This document shows positions 16,933-25,692 of a stretch of 64,000 bases of DNA, piece after piece (position 1 is the first letter of the stretch; each line of letters begins with the position of its first letter). The notes under the pieces are model-generated. The model was not told the DNA's origin. It made no database searches and saw only the letters and a program-made list of their open reading frames with translations. The position numbers and the translations under genes are program-made. This stretch comes from Epilithonimonas lactis (GTDB taxonomy: Bacteria; Bacteroidota; Bacteroidia; Flavobacteriales; Weeksellaceae), in the NCBI RefSeq assembly GCF_900110605.1, contig NZ_FOFI01000001.1, positions 992,001-1,056,000 of the forward strand, in the 5' to 3' direction.

Positions 16933-18186
16933 ATGAAATTTCAAACCCTTAAAGTATTATCCATTGCAGCTTTCGCTTCAGGATTGTTCCTTTCTTGTGC
17001 TCAAACAAAATCGGCGACAGCTTCAAATACCAAAACACAAACTTCACAATCCGGAAAAGTAGTTCCGACCAATCTGAAATGGTCCGAGAGAATGCTCCTT
17101 TCCGAGATGAACCGTTTCCCGAAAGCTTGGATGTTGGATTTCAACAAAGAACCAAGATGGGCTTATCCGGCAGCCATTGTTTTGGAAGGTGCAGAACAGC
17201 TGTACGCCAAAACCGGAAACAAAGAATATTATGAGTACATCAGCAACTTTGGCGACACGATGGTAAAAGAGGACGGAAGCATCGTAAGCTACGAACTCGA
17301 CAAACACAACATCGATTACCTGAATTGTGGAAACGTCCTTCTTTATCTTTATGGAAAAGAGAAAAAGCCAAAATACCTAAAGGCACTTCAAACGCTTCGT
17401 TACCAGATCGAAACAATGCCTAGAACCAAAGAAGGTGGTTTCTGGCACAAGAAGATCTATCCGCATCAGATGTGGCTGGACGGTCTGTATATGGGCGAAC
17501 CTTTTTATGCAAATTACACCAAAGAATTCAGCAAAGGCGCGGAGGCCGAAAAAGCGTACAACGATGTTGTCAACCAATTTGATCTGATTCAAAAGAATCT
17601 GCTTGATAAGAAAACCGGATTGCTTTACCACGCTTGGGACGAGAGCAAAGAGCAGGCTTGGGCAAACAAGGAAACCGGACTTTCTCCCAATTTTTGGGGA
17701 AGAGCGATGGGTTGGTACGGAATGGCAATGGTAGATGTTTTGGATTTCTTGCCAAAAGACCATCCGGGAAGAGCTAAGATCATTGGTTACATCAAGTCTT
17801 ACACAGATGCGATCATCAAAGTTCAGGATCAGGAAACCGGACTTTGGTATCAGGTTTTGGACAAAGGCGGCGAAAAAGGAAATTACACCGAAGCTTCAGC
17901 CTCATCGATGTTTGTTTACACGATGATCAAGGCCGTCAACAAAGGTTATTTGCCAAAGTCTTACAAAGCAGTTGCTCAAAAAGGCTACGACGGCATCCTG
18001 AAAAATCTGATCTCTGTGGATGAAAACGGCGTTGTTAACCTAAACAGATGTTGCGCGGTGGCAGGCTTGGGCGGCAAACCTTACAGAAGCGGAACTTACG
18101 AATATTACGTCAACGAAGAGATCCGTTCCAATGATCCAAAAGGAACCGGACCATTCATCCTCGCAAGTTTAGAATTCGAAAAATAA
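16933..18186 (+). CDS. GH105 unsaturated uronyl hydrolase (copy 2)
   Basis: Same family and fold as the preceding gene. The 417-aa product has a signal region (MKFQTLKVLSIAAFASGLFLSC) whose cysteine near residue 22 sits in an FLSC lipobox, so this copy may be an outer-membrane lipoprotein while copy 1 is a plain secreted form. From SGKVVPTNLKWSERMLLSEM onward the two proteins are nearly co-linear without gaps. The catalytic aspartate is in HAWDES. The open frame extends upstream to 16639, but that part overlaps copy 1 and the repeat and is not coding. The paralogues may differ in oligosaccharide preference. Confidence 0.92.
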   Translation: MKFQTLKVLSIAAFASGLFLSCAQTKSATASNTKTQTSQSGKVVPTNLKWSERMLLSEMNRFPKAWMLDFNKEPRWAYPAAIVLEGAEQLYAKTGNKEYYEYISNFGDTMVKEDGSIVSYELDKHNIDYLNCGNVLLYLYGKEKKPKYLKALQTLRYQIETMPRTKEGGFWHKKIYPHQMWLDGLYMGEPFYANYTKEFSKGAEAEKAYNDVVNQFDLIQKNLLDKKTGLLYHAWDESKEQAWANKETGLSPNFWGRAMGWYGMAMVDVLDFLPKDHPGRAKIIGYIKSYTDAIIKVQDQETGLWYQVLDKGGEKGNYTEASASSMFVYTMIKAVNKGYLPKSYKAVAQKGYDGILKNLISVDENGVVNLNRCCAVAGLGGKPYRSGTYEYYVNEEIRSNDPKGTGPFILASLEFEK

Positions 18187-18201
18187 AAAATAACCATAAT
18201 A

Positions 18202-18222
18202 TTTGTCATTCCGTAGGAATCT
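18202..18222 (+). repeat. Short ATTCCGTAGGAAT palindrome element
   Basis: TTTGTCATTCCGTAGGAATCT contains the palindrome ATTCC-GTA-GGAAT. It lies in the 129-bp gap before the GH43 gene. It resembles short intergenic palindromes that I recall as common in this group. Confidence 0.4.
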
Positions 18223-18315
18223 CTACAGCTAGATTTGGATTGCTATGGACTGACACATTACCTTTTTTAATGTTTTGACCTTGCTTTAAAAAAATATTAT
18301 TTTAAAATTTAAGAT

Positions 18316-19959
18316 TTGAGAATCAACAAAAAACATATCATCCTTTCATTGTTTGCATTGTCAATCAATCATTTGGATGCGCAGAAAACGAAACCTTACG
18401 TCTCAGAAGTCTGGGTTTCTGACCTAGGAAATGGAAATTATAAAAATCCGGTTTTATACTCGGATTATTCTGATCCTGACGCAATCCGTGTGGGCGACGA
18501 TTATTATATGACCGCTTCCAGCTTCAACGAAGCGCCTGGTTTGCCAATTCTGCATTCCAAAGATATGGTCAATTGGAAACTGGTCAACTACGCGATTCAG
18601 GATGTTTTGCCTAAGGAACATTTCTCTGTTCCAAAAAGAGGTGATGCCGTTTGGGCGCCAAGTATCCGTTTTCACAAAGGTGAATTCTACATCTATTGGG
18701 GAGACCCGGATTTCGGAATTTATATGGTGAAAACCAAAGATCCATTGGGGAAATGGGACGATCCCGTTTTGGTAATGGAAGGAAAAGGGTTAATTGATTC
18801 TTGCCCGTTTTGGGATGACAATGGCGATGCTTATCTGGTTCACGGTTGGGCAGGAAGTAGAGCTGGTGTCAAAAGTATTTTGACCTTAAATAAAATGAAT
18901 CCTGAAGGAACCAAAGTTCTGGACAAAGGCATTCACGTTTTCGATGGCCACGACGCGCATCCAACGGTTGAAGGTCCGAAAATGTACAAGAGAAACGGCT
19001 ATTATTACATCTTTGCTCCGGCTGGTGGCGTGGCGACTGGTTGGCAATTGATATTAAGGTCAAAAAATATTTACGGTCCTTACGAGGAAAAAATCGTTTT
19101 GGAACAGGGAAAATCCAAAATTAATGGTCCACATCAAGGCGCTTGGGTAGATACGCAAAAAGGTGAAGATTGGTTTTACCATTTTCAGGATGTCGATGCG
19201 GGCGGAAGACTTGTCCACCTCCAGCCAATGAAGTGGGAAAAGGACTGGCCAGTGATGGGAATCGATACAGATAAAAATGGGATCGGTGAACCGGTTTTGA
19301 CTTATAAGAAACCAAACGTCGGTAAAACTTTCCCAATAGAAACGCCTGCAGAATCTGATGAGTTCAATGATGATAAGATTGGACTGCAATGGCAATGGAG
19401 CGCCAATGAAAATGTGGTTTGGTCTGCAAAAATTCCTGGAAAAGATCATTTGAGATTGTTCTCGATGAAAGTTCCGGAAGGTGAAAAGAATCTTTGGAAT
19501 GTTCCGAATCTTTTGACGCAGAAATTTCCCGCACCTGACTTTGTGGCGACAACCAAAGTGAAACTATTCCCCGAGGAAGCCAAAGAAGGAAAAGTTGCTG
19601 GACTTTTGGTGATGGGAACAGACCACGCTTCACTCGTCATCACCAATAAAGCAGATGGTTATTATCTTCAATTGAGAAAGGCGCCCAAAGCTGAAAAAGG
19701 TGGCGAGGAGAAGATCATTAATGAAATAAAGTTGAAATCTAACGAAGCTTACCTGAAGGTCAATGTGAGCGAGCCAAATGGGATCTGCACATTCAGCTAT
19801 AGCGAAAATGGAAAGACGTTTACCAATATTGGCGAAAAATTTCAGGCAAAACCAGGAAAATGGATCGGAGCGAAAGTCGGGATCTATTCTGTGAGCGATT
19901 CAAAGGTTGCAAGAGGCGGTTATGCAGATTTTGACTTTTTCCGAATCACTAAAAAATAA
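18316..19959 (+). CDS. GH43 family glycosidase, secreted
   Basis: The 547-aa protein has a signal peptide (to about residue 22, NHLDAQ), a five-bladed GH43 propeller (about 30-330) and a C-terminal beta-sandwich of the concanavalin-like type that often follows it. The three GH43 acids are visible: the base aspartate in YSDPDAIR, the middle aspartate in GLIDSCPFWDD, and the acid glutamate in PTVEGPKMY. Likely substrates are arabinan or galactan side chains of pectin. The frame opens with TTG at 18316. No ATG occurs before the catalytic domain, and the signal peptide begins immediately, so TTG is the likely start. Confidence 0.88.
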   Translation: MRINKKHIILSLFALSINHLDAQKTKPYVSEVWVSDLGNGNYKNPVLYSDYSDPDAIRVGDDYYMTASSFNEAPGLPILHSKDMVNWKLVNYAIQDVLPKEHFSVPKRGDAVWAPSIRFHKGEFYIYWGDPDFGIYMVKTKDPLGKWDDPVLVMEGKGLIDSCPFWDDNGDAYLVHGWAGSRAGVKSILTLNKMNPEGTKVLDKGIHVFDGHDAHPTVEGPKMYKRNGYYYIFAPAGGVATGWQLILRSKNIYGPYEEKIVLEQGKSKINGPHQGAWVDTQKGEDWFYHFQDVDAGGRLVHLQPMKWEKDWPVMGIDTDKNGIGEPVLTYKKPNVGKTFPIETPAESDEFNDDKIGLQWQWSANENVVWSAKIPGKDHLRLFSMKVPEGEKNLWNVPNLLTQKFPAPDFVATTKVKLFPEEAKEGKVAGLLVMGTDHASLVITNKADGYYLQLRKAPKAEKGGEEKIINEIKLKSNEAYLKVNVSEPNGICTFSYSENGKTFTNIGEKFQAKPGKWIGAKVGIYSVSDSKVARGGYADFDFFRITKK

Positions 19960-20015
19960 AATTAATTAAAATAAAATCCAGGATCTCGGTTCCCGATTCT
20001 AAAATATAAATAATA

Positions 20016-21686
20016 ATGAAGAAATCGATTAAATTATTAGCGTTAAGCTTGGCAGCGTTATTTTCGGCAAACAGTTTTGCACAAACGCAAATGGCGGATA
20101 TCTACAAAAATGTGGAGTTCAAGATGCCAACTGTGGCAGAAACGTCTTTTCCTGAAACATCCGTAAGTATCAAAGATTTTGGTGCCATTGCCGGAACCAA
20201 TGTGAAAAATACAGAAGCATTCAAAAAAGCAATTACAAGCATCAATCAGAAGGGTGGGGGAAAAGTAATTGTTCCTAGAGGAATCTGGCTGACCGGTCCA
20301 ATTGTTCTTCAAAGCAATGTCAACTTGCATTTGGAAGATGGCGCAATGATTTTGTTCAGCAAAGATTTTAATGATTATCCTTTGGTAGATGTTAGTTTCG
20401 AAGGTCTGAACACGACTCGTACACAATCTCCGATTTCTGCAAAACGTGCAACCAATATCGCTATCACAGGAAACGGCGTTATCGACGGAAGTGGCGATGC
20501 ATGGCGATATGTGAAAAGAGGAAAAATGACAGACGGACAATGGAAAGAATTGCTTTCCAAAGGTGGTGTTTTGTCGGATGATAAGAAAATTTGGTTCCCG
20601 ACAGAAAGTTCCAAAAAAGGATTTACAAGCACAGGAAACTTCAACGTTCCAGAGAAAATGACAAGCAGAGCAGACTTGGAAAAAGTAAAAGATTTCCTTC
20701 GTCCAGTGATGGTGAGCATCGTGGAGTGCGACAAAGTTTTGCTGGATGGACCAACATTCCAAAACTCGCCAGCGTGGAATCTGCATCCATTGATGTCAAG
20801 TAATTTGATCTTGAGAAATCTAAACGTGAGAAATCCTTGGTATTCTCAAAATGGAGACGGATTGGATTTGGAATCTTGTAAAAATGTTTTGATCTACAAC
20901 AATACCTTTGATGTTGGAGACGACGCGATCTGTATCAAATCCGGAAAAGATAAAGATGGACGTGACAGAGGCGTTCCGACAGAAAATGTCATCATCAAAA
21001 ATAATACTGTTTACCACGCACACGGCGGAATTGTGATCGGAAGCGAAATGTCTGGCGGTGTAAGAAATCTGCACGCTTCAGATTGTACTTTTATTGGTAC
21101 AGATATCGGTCTTCGTTTCAAAACGACGAGAGGTAGAGGCGGTGTTGTGGAAAATATCTGGATCAGCAATGTGGATATGATCAACATTCCGGCGCAGGTG
21201 ATCGGCTTCAATATGTTCTACGAAGGTAATTCGCCGATTATTGAGGAAGATCAAAGTGCAGACGACGAGAAGAGAGTCGAGAAACAAATTCCAGTGACGG
21301 ATGAAACACCGATCTTCAGAAATGTGTTCTTCAAAAATATCACTGCTACCAATTCCTACGAAGCGATCGCGTTGAGCGGATTATCCGAAATGAACCTCAA
21401 AAACATCGTGATCGAAGATTCTAAATTCGATACCAAAAAAGCTCTGACAATTGTAGATGCAGATGGAATCACTTTGAAAAATGTAAAACTGAAGTACAGC
21501 GAAGGTGTTGGAGCAACCATCTACAACAGCAAGAATATCGACATCTCTGGATTGACTTTGGAATCGGCAAACAAACCAAGCATCAAGGTTTCAGGAAGCA
21601 AAACGACAGCCGTAAAACTTCCTAAAAGTGTTGCAAAAGAACAGATCACTCTGGCGAAAGAAGTCGCTAAGAGTGCTGTCAAATAA
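20016..21686 (+). CDS. GH28 polygalacturonase, secreted
   Basis: Hydrolyses galacturonic acid linkages in homogalacturonan or rhamnogalacturonan. The 556-aa product has a signal peptide (to about residue 22, NSFAQT) and a beta-helix with all GH28 motifs: NGDGLD, GDDAIC, HGGIVIGSE and RFKTTRG (about residues 285-375). The C-terminal third continues as further helix coils. It lies 11 bp before an esterase gene, which indicates one transcript. Whether it is endo- or exo-acting cannot be read from sequence alone. Confidence 0.93.
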   Translation: MKKSIKLLALSLAALFSANSFAQTQMADIYKNVEFKMPTVAETSFPETSVSIKDFGAIAGTNVKNTEAFKKAITSINQKGGGKVIVPRGIWLTGPIVLQSNVNLHLEDGAMILFSKDFNDYPLVDVSFEGLNTTRTQSPISAKRATNIAITGNGVIDGSGDAWRYVKRGKMTDGQWKELLSKGGVLSDDKKIWFPTESSKKGFTSTGNFNVPEKMTSRADLEKVKDFLRPVMVSIVECDKVLLDGPTFQNSPAWNLHPLMSSNLILRNLNVRNPWYSQNGDGLDLESCKNVLIYNNTFDVGDDAICIKSGKDKDGRDRGVPTENVIIKNNTVYHAHGGIVIGSEMSGGVRNLHASDCTFIGTDIGLRFKTTRGRGGVVENIWISNVDMINIPAQVIGFNMFYEGNSPIIEEDQSADDEKRVEKQIPVTDETPIFRNVFFKNITATNSYEAIALSGLSEMNLKNIVIEDSKFDTKKALTIVDADGITLKNVKLKYSEGVGATIYNSKNIDISGLTLESANKPSIKVSGSKTTAVKLPKSVAKEQITLAKEVAKSAVK

Positions 21687-21697
21687 TCAATTTTAAT

Positions 21698-22609
21698 ATG
21701 GGTTTTCACAAACTATATTTTCTTATTTTTTTCTTATTTGGAGCTAAATCTGCATTCGGACAAACCACACGTCCGAATGCAACTCCTTATACCAACGAAA
21801 CGACGTACGAGAAACTTAAGAAGAAATATCCTTTCATCACACCGATTGATAGACCAACGCCGACCAACATCGGAGTTGATAAAGATGTGGAATATGCGAA
21901 CGTCAATGGTGTCTCTTTGAAGGCAGATATCTATTATCCGCTAGATAAATCAAAAAAATATCCAGGAATTGCAATGGTTCACGGCGGTGGATGGATTTCA
22001 GGAAGTAAGGAAAACGAAAAATATATGGCCCAGGAACTGGCTTCCAAAGGCTACGTTGCAATGGCTGTAGGTTACAGATTGGCCGATGTTGCAAAGTATC
22101 CTGCAGCAATCAATGATGTTGAAACTGCAATCCGATTTTTAATGAAAAATAAAAAGAAATATTCGTTAGACTCCAAGAATATCGCAGTTTTGGGAGAATC
22201 TGCCGGTGCTCAAATAGCTACTTTGGTTGGCGTAAGAAAGGAAAATAAAATCAAAGCGATTGTGAATGTGGACGGCATTGTTTCCTTCATCCATCCAGAA
22301 GCGGAAGAAAGTACCTACGCTGCTTATTGGTTGGATGGCGACAGAAATGTCAATCTCAAAAACTGGACAGAAGCGTCACCTTTGGAATTTGTCGATAAAA
22401 ATACGCCACCAACGATTTTCATCAACAGTTCCCAGGCACGTTTCCACGCAGGACGAGATGATATGATGAAGAAGTTGAAAAGCTATAATATCCCAACAGA
22501 ATTTCACGAAATCAAAGACACGCCGCATTCTTTCTGGTCAGCAGAACCTTGGTTCACGGAGACTTTGGATTTGACGGTTAAGTTTTTAGATAAAACTTTA
22601 AAAAAATAA
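21698..22609 (+). CDS. Secreted alpha/beta-hydrolase esterase
   Basis: The 303-aa protein has a signal peptide (to about residue 23, SAFGQ) and a hormone-sensitive-lipase-like fold. The oxyanion motif HGGGW is at about residues 92-96, the nucleophile motif GESAGAQ at about 167-173, and the closing histidine in DTPHSFW. Family members deacetylate hemicellulose or pectin. Position directly after the polygalacturonase suggests removal of acetyl groups that block GH28. It is not a close relative of the two esterases at 24775 and 25693. Confidence 0.85.
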   Translation: MGFHKLYFLIFFLFGAKSAFGQTTRPNATPYTNETTYEKLKKKYPFITPIDRPTPTNIGVDKDVEYANVNGVSLKADIYYPLDKSKKYPGIAMVHGGGWISGSKENEKYMAQELASKGYVAMAVGYRLADVAKYPAAINDVETAIRFLMKNKKKYSLDSKNIAVLGESAGAQIATLVGVRKENKIKAIVNVDGIVSFIHPEAEESTYAAYWLDGDRNVNLKNWTEASPLEFVDKNTPPTIFINSSQARFHAGRDDMMKKLKSYNIPTEFHEIKDTPHSFWSAEPWFTETLDLTVKFLDKTLKK

Positions 22610-22618
22610 GTATCTCAA

Positions 22619-22787
22619 TTTTAAACGCAGAGATTTAATTACAATACTGCAAATTTTAAGAAAGCAAAGATAGAGACAAGGCTCTGATGAAGAATATTTT
22701 TGATTTAAGCTTCATCCAATCAATTTATTGACTCCTACTTTGCTCACTAAAAATATGAAGAATGAAAAAAGACTTTTGCGTTTAAAA
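22619..22787. repeat. 169-bp element with 11-bp terminal inverted repeats
   Basis: TTTTAAACGCA at 22619-22629 is matched perfectly on the other strand by TGCGTTTAAAA at 22777-22787. The interior holds GCTCTGATGAAG...CTTCATCC and no open frame. It fills most of the 199-bp gap before the second CE8 gene. Confidence 0.5.
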
Positions 22788-22808
22788 AATTACATTTAAA
22801 ATAAAATT

Positions 22809-23777
22809 ATGAAGCGGATTTTATCAATATTAATGATGGCTTTTGTTCAAATTCTGTTTGCTCAAACTGCGCCTTACATCACAGTTAATGTAGCATCGGA
22901 CGGAAGCGGACAATTCACTTCTATTCAGAAAGCAATCAATTCATTGAGGGATTTTGGTCCGGGCGAAGCTTTAATCAAAATAAAAGCGGGAACTTATAAA
23001 GAAAAAATCGTCATTCCGTCTTCCAAACACAAAGTCACGTTGCAAGGCGAAAACGCTGAGAATACCATTCTCATTAATGATGATTATTCTGGTAAGATAG
23101 ACGCTCTCAACGAGAAAATGACGACCTTCAATTCCTACACACTTTTGGTGATGGCGGATGAAGTTAAAATCTCAAATTTGACGATTCAGAATACTTGGTG
23201 TAACAAAGGTCAGGCGGTTTCCCTTCACGTGGAAGGCGACAAGTTTGTCATTAAGGATTCAAAGATTTTGGGTTGCCAGGATACAGTCTATGCAACAGGA
23301 AATCACAGCCGACAATATTTTGAGAATTGTTTCATCGAGGGAACAACGGATTTTATTTTCGGTTCCGCGACGGTTGTTTTTAAAAATTGTACTATCAAAA
23401 GTTTAGCTGACTCTTACATCACAGCCGCTTCAACACAGCAAGGGAAGAAATTCGGGTTTGTCTTTTTCGATTGTCAATTGATTGCAAAAGACGGCATCAC
23501 AAAAGTTTTTCTTGGAAGACCTTGGCGCTCGTTTGCCAGTACAGTTTTCATTAATACAGAAATGGGAAATCACATTTTGCCAGAAGGTTGGAATCCTTGG
23601 AAAGGCGACGCAATGTTTCCGGAAAAAGAGAAAACCACTTACTACGCGGAGTTTGGAAGTAGAGGTGAAGGCGGAAATGTTTCGAAAAGGGTTTCCTGGT
23701 CTCATCAATTAACCAAAAAAGAAGTGAAAAATTATACCATCGACAAGATTTTCGGTGACTGGAATCCTGTTCAATAA
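22809..23777 (+). CDS. Pectinesterase, CE8 (second copy)
   Basis: Demethylates pectin. The 322-aa product has a signal peptide (to about residue 20, LFAQT). CE8 motifs are QAVSLH, GCQDTVYA, GTTDFIFGSA and LGRPWRSF. The QDT and DFIFG aspartates and the RPW arginine are intact. Compared with the first CE8, the loop after the QDT motif is shorter, so the two could differ in processivity or esterification preference (inference). It is separated from both neighbours by about 200-bp gaps that carry inverted-repeat elements. Confidence 0.92.
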   Translation: MKRILSILMMAFVQILFAQTAPYITVNVASDGSGQFTSIQKAINSLRDFGPGEALIKIKAGTYKEKIVIPSSKHKVTLQGENAENTILINDDYSGKIDALNEKMTTFNSYTLLVMADEVKISNLTIQNTWCNKGQAVSLHVEGDKFVIKDSKILGCQDTVYATGNHSRQYFENCFIEGTTDFIFGSATVVFKNCTIKSLADSYITAASTQQGKKFGFVFFDCQLIAKDGITKVFLGRPWRSFASTVFINTEMGNHILPEGWNPWKGDAMFPEKEKTTYYAEFGSRGEGGNVSKRVSWSHQLTKKEVKNYTIDKIFGDWNPVQ

Positions 23778-23801
23778 TTTGAGATTGTTTAAATTTTATA
23801 A

Positions 23802-23934
23802 TACCACAAAAATCACAAATGGTATGACGATTTTTAAGCCTTGCAAAAGTTCATAAAAGGTAATGTTGTGATAAGTTTCTTTTTTGCTCTTAAAGAAGTA
23901 TTTTTTTAACTTTTTCTTTTGTGACTTTTGTGGT
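23802..23934. repeat. 133-bp element with long terminal inverted repeats
   Basis: TACCACAAAAATCACAAA at the left end is matched on the opposite strand by the right end TTTGTGACTTTTGTGGTA with one mismatch. There is no coding interior. It lies between CE8 and CE12 and looks like a short non-autonomous palindromic element. Confidence 0.6.
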
Positions 23935-23979
23935 AAAGAATTAATCGGATTTTTGAATAAGCTCGTAATCTTAATTAAT

Positions 23980-24717
23980 ATGAAAAAATTGCTTTTAAGC
24001 TTATCAATTCTATTTTCAGTGTTGATATTTGCTCAGAAAAAACCAACCTTGTTCCTCATCGGAGATTCTACAATGGCAAACAAAGATAAGCCTGATAAAA
24101 ATCCCGAACACGGCTGGGGACAGGTTCTCCCACAATTTCTGACCACGGAAATCGAACTTCAAAATCACGCAATGAACGGAAGAAGTTCCAAAAGTTTCCG
24201 CACAGAAGGCCGATGGGACAAAGTAGAAAAACAACTGAAGAAAGGTGATTTTGTGGTCATCCAATTTGGTCACAACGACCAGAAAGTGAAAGATTCTACA
24301 AAGTTCACCAATCCATACACGCAGTACAGAGCCAATCTGGAAAGATATGTCAACGAAACCCGAGCAAAAGGTGCAACACCGATTTTGATGACCTCTATCG
24401 TAAGAAGAGATTTTACAGAGAATGGCGTTTTGGTGGACACGCACGGCAATTATCCTTTGGTGGTGAGATTGGTGGCGGACGATATGAAAGTGCCTTTTGT
24501 CGATATGCAATTATTAACAGAACAAATGGAAATCGCGGCTGGTCCAGAAAAATCAAAATTGCTTCATTTGCATTTCAAAGAAGGCGAGGTGGAGTATTAT
24601 CCCAAAGGAAAAGAGGATGACACACATTTATCAAAACTAGGTGCAGAAACGGTTGCAAAACTGGCATTAAAAGCTTTGAAGCCTTTGAAAACGGGCTTGG
24701 AAAAGTACATTAAATAA
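23980..24717 (+). CDS. CE12 rhamnogalacturonan acetylesterase
   Basis: SGNH hydrolase that removes acetyl groups from rhamnogalacturonan I. The 245-aa product has a signal peptide (to about residue 18, LIFAQ). Block I is GDSTMANKD with the nucleophile serine at about residue 28, followed by NGRSSKSF, GHNDQK and the final DDTHLS with the catalytic Asp/His pair. The frame extends 96 bp upstream, but that part lies against the inverted-repeat element. The ATG at 23980 directly begins a signal peptide. Confidence 0.9.
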   Translation: MKKLLLSLSILFSVLIFAQKKPTLFLIGDSTMANKDKPDKNPEHGWGQVLPQFLTTEIELQNHAMNGRSSKSFRTEGRWDKVEKQLKKGDFVVIQFGHNDQKVKDSTKFTNPYTQYRANLERYVNETRAKGATPILMTSIVRRDFTENGVLVDTHGNYPLVVRLVADDMKVPFVDMQLLTEQMEIAAGPEKSKLLHLHFKEGEVEYYPKGKEDDTHLSKLGAETVAKLALKALKPLKTGLEKYIK

Positions 24718-24774
24718 TTTTAAAATATAAGTTATCATTAAGTTTTAGTGGTAACTTTTTTAATGAATAGATTT

Positions 24775-25674
24775 ATGAAAAAGACACTTTTCATCGCATT
24801 TATATTTTTGATTAATCAAATCTCAGCGCAGGACAAATTCCTGTTCTGGCCAAAAGGTGAAATGCCAAATTCCAAAGGTCTGAAAATTGAAAATCCAACT
24901 TCAAATCCAGAAATATCCACTCAGGAAGCCGAACTTTTTGCCTTCTTGCCACCGAAAGCGGAGCGTTCCCAAAGGTCTGTTATCATCATTCCTGGCGGTG
25001 GTTATTCGAAACTGACCTACAATGAAGGAGCTTTTCAGATAGCAAAATGGATGAACACTTTGGGGATTTCTGCCTTTGTTTTATATTACAGATTGCCGAC
25101 TTCTCCAGATTTGATTCAGAGAGAAATTGCGCCGTTGCAGGATGCTCAGGCAGCGATAAAATATGTCAGAAAAAATGCTTCTCAATGGGGAATTTCGCCA
25201 AGTCAAGTGGGTGTTGTAGGAACTTCAGCTGGCGGACATTTGGCCACATCGGTGAGTAATATTTCGACAGATTACACAGCTTTGAAAGGCGATTGGGCTA
25301 GCATTTCTACGATTCCGGATTTTGCAGTACTCTTTTGTCCCGTAATTGATTTTGGTGAATTTGCTCACGCGGGAAGCCGCAAAAGTTTGCTTGGAGAAAA
25401 CGCTTCTCAGGAAAAAATAACGGAATATTCTATGCAAAACCGAGTGACGGGAAAAACGCCGCCAACGATTCTCTTTCACAATCAGGATGATAAAGCTGTT
25501 CCTGCGATGAATAGTATTTTGTACTTCAAAGCGATGACGAAAAATAAAGTGAAAGGTGCGATGTTTATTTTCCCGGAAGGCGGTCACAGGTTTGCAATTA
25601 CCAATAAAAATGAACTGAGCGAAAATTGGAAAAAATTGTGTTCCGATTGGTTGAAAACTTTGGATGCTAAATAG
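24775..25674 (+). CDS. Secreted alpha/beta-hydrolase esterase (tandem copy 1)
   Basis: The 299-aa product from MKKTLF has a signal peptide (to about residue 19, QISAQ). It is an acetylxylan-esterase-like alpha/beta hydrolase with PGGGY as oxyanion motif, GTSAGGHLA holding the nucleophile serine (about residue 150), the acid in QDDKAVP and the histidine in EGGHRF. An ATG 12 bp earlier (24763) is an alternative start. It is a tandem duplicate of the next gene, and both probably deacetylate pectin-derived material. Confidence 0.85.
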   Translation: MKKTLFIAFIFLINQISAQDKFLFWPKGEMPNSKGLKIENPTSNPEISTQEAELFAFLPPKAERSQRSVIIIPGGGYSKLTYNEGAFQIAKWMNTLGISAFVLYYRLPTSPDLIQREIAPLQDAQAAIKYVRKNASQWGISPSQVGVVGTSAGGHLATSVSNISTDYTALKGDWASISTIPDFAVLFCPVIDFGEFAHAGSRKSLLGENASQEKITEYSMQNRVTGKTPPTILFHNQDDKAVPAMNSILYFKAMTKNKVKGAMFIFPEGGHRFAITNKNELSENWKKLCSDWLKTLDAK

Positions 25675-25692
25675 TTTTAAATTCTGAAATCA

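Noticed and set aside
20058-20786. 242-aa minus-strand open frame opposite GH28
   Set aside because: It is the shadow of the strongly conserved GH28 frame, cysteine- and histidine-rich in a way typical of antisense translation, and has no recognisable domain.
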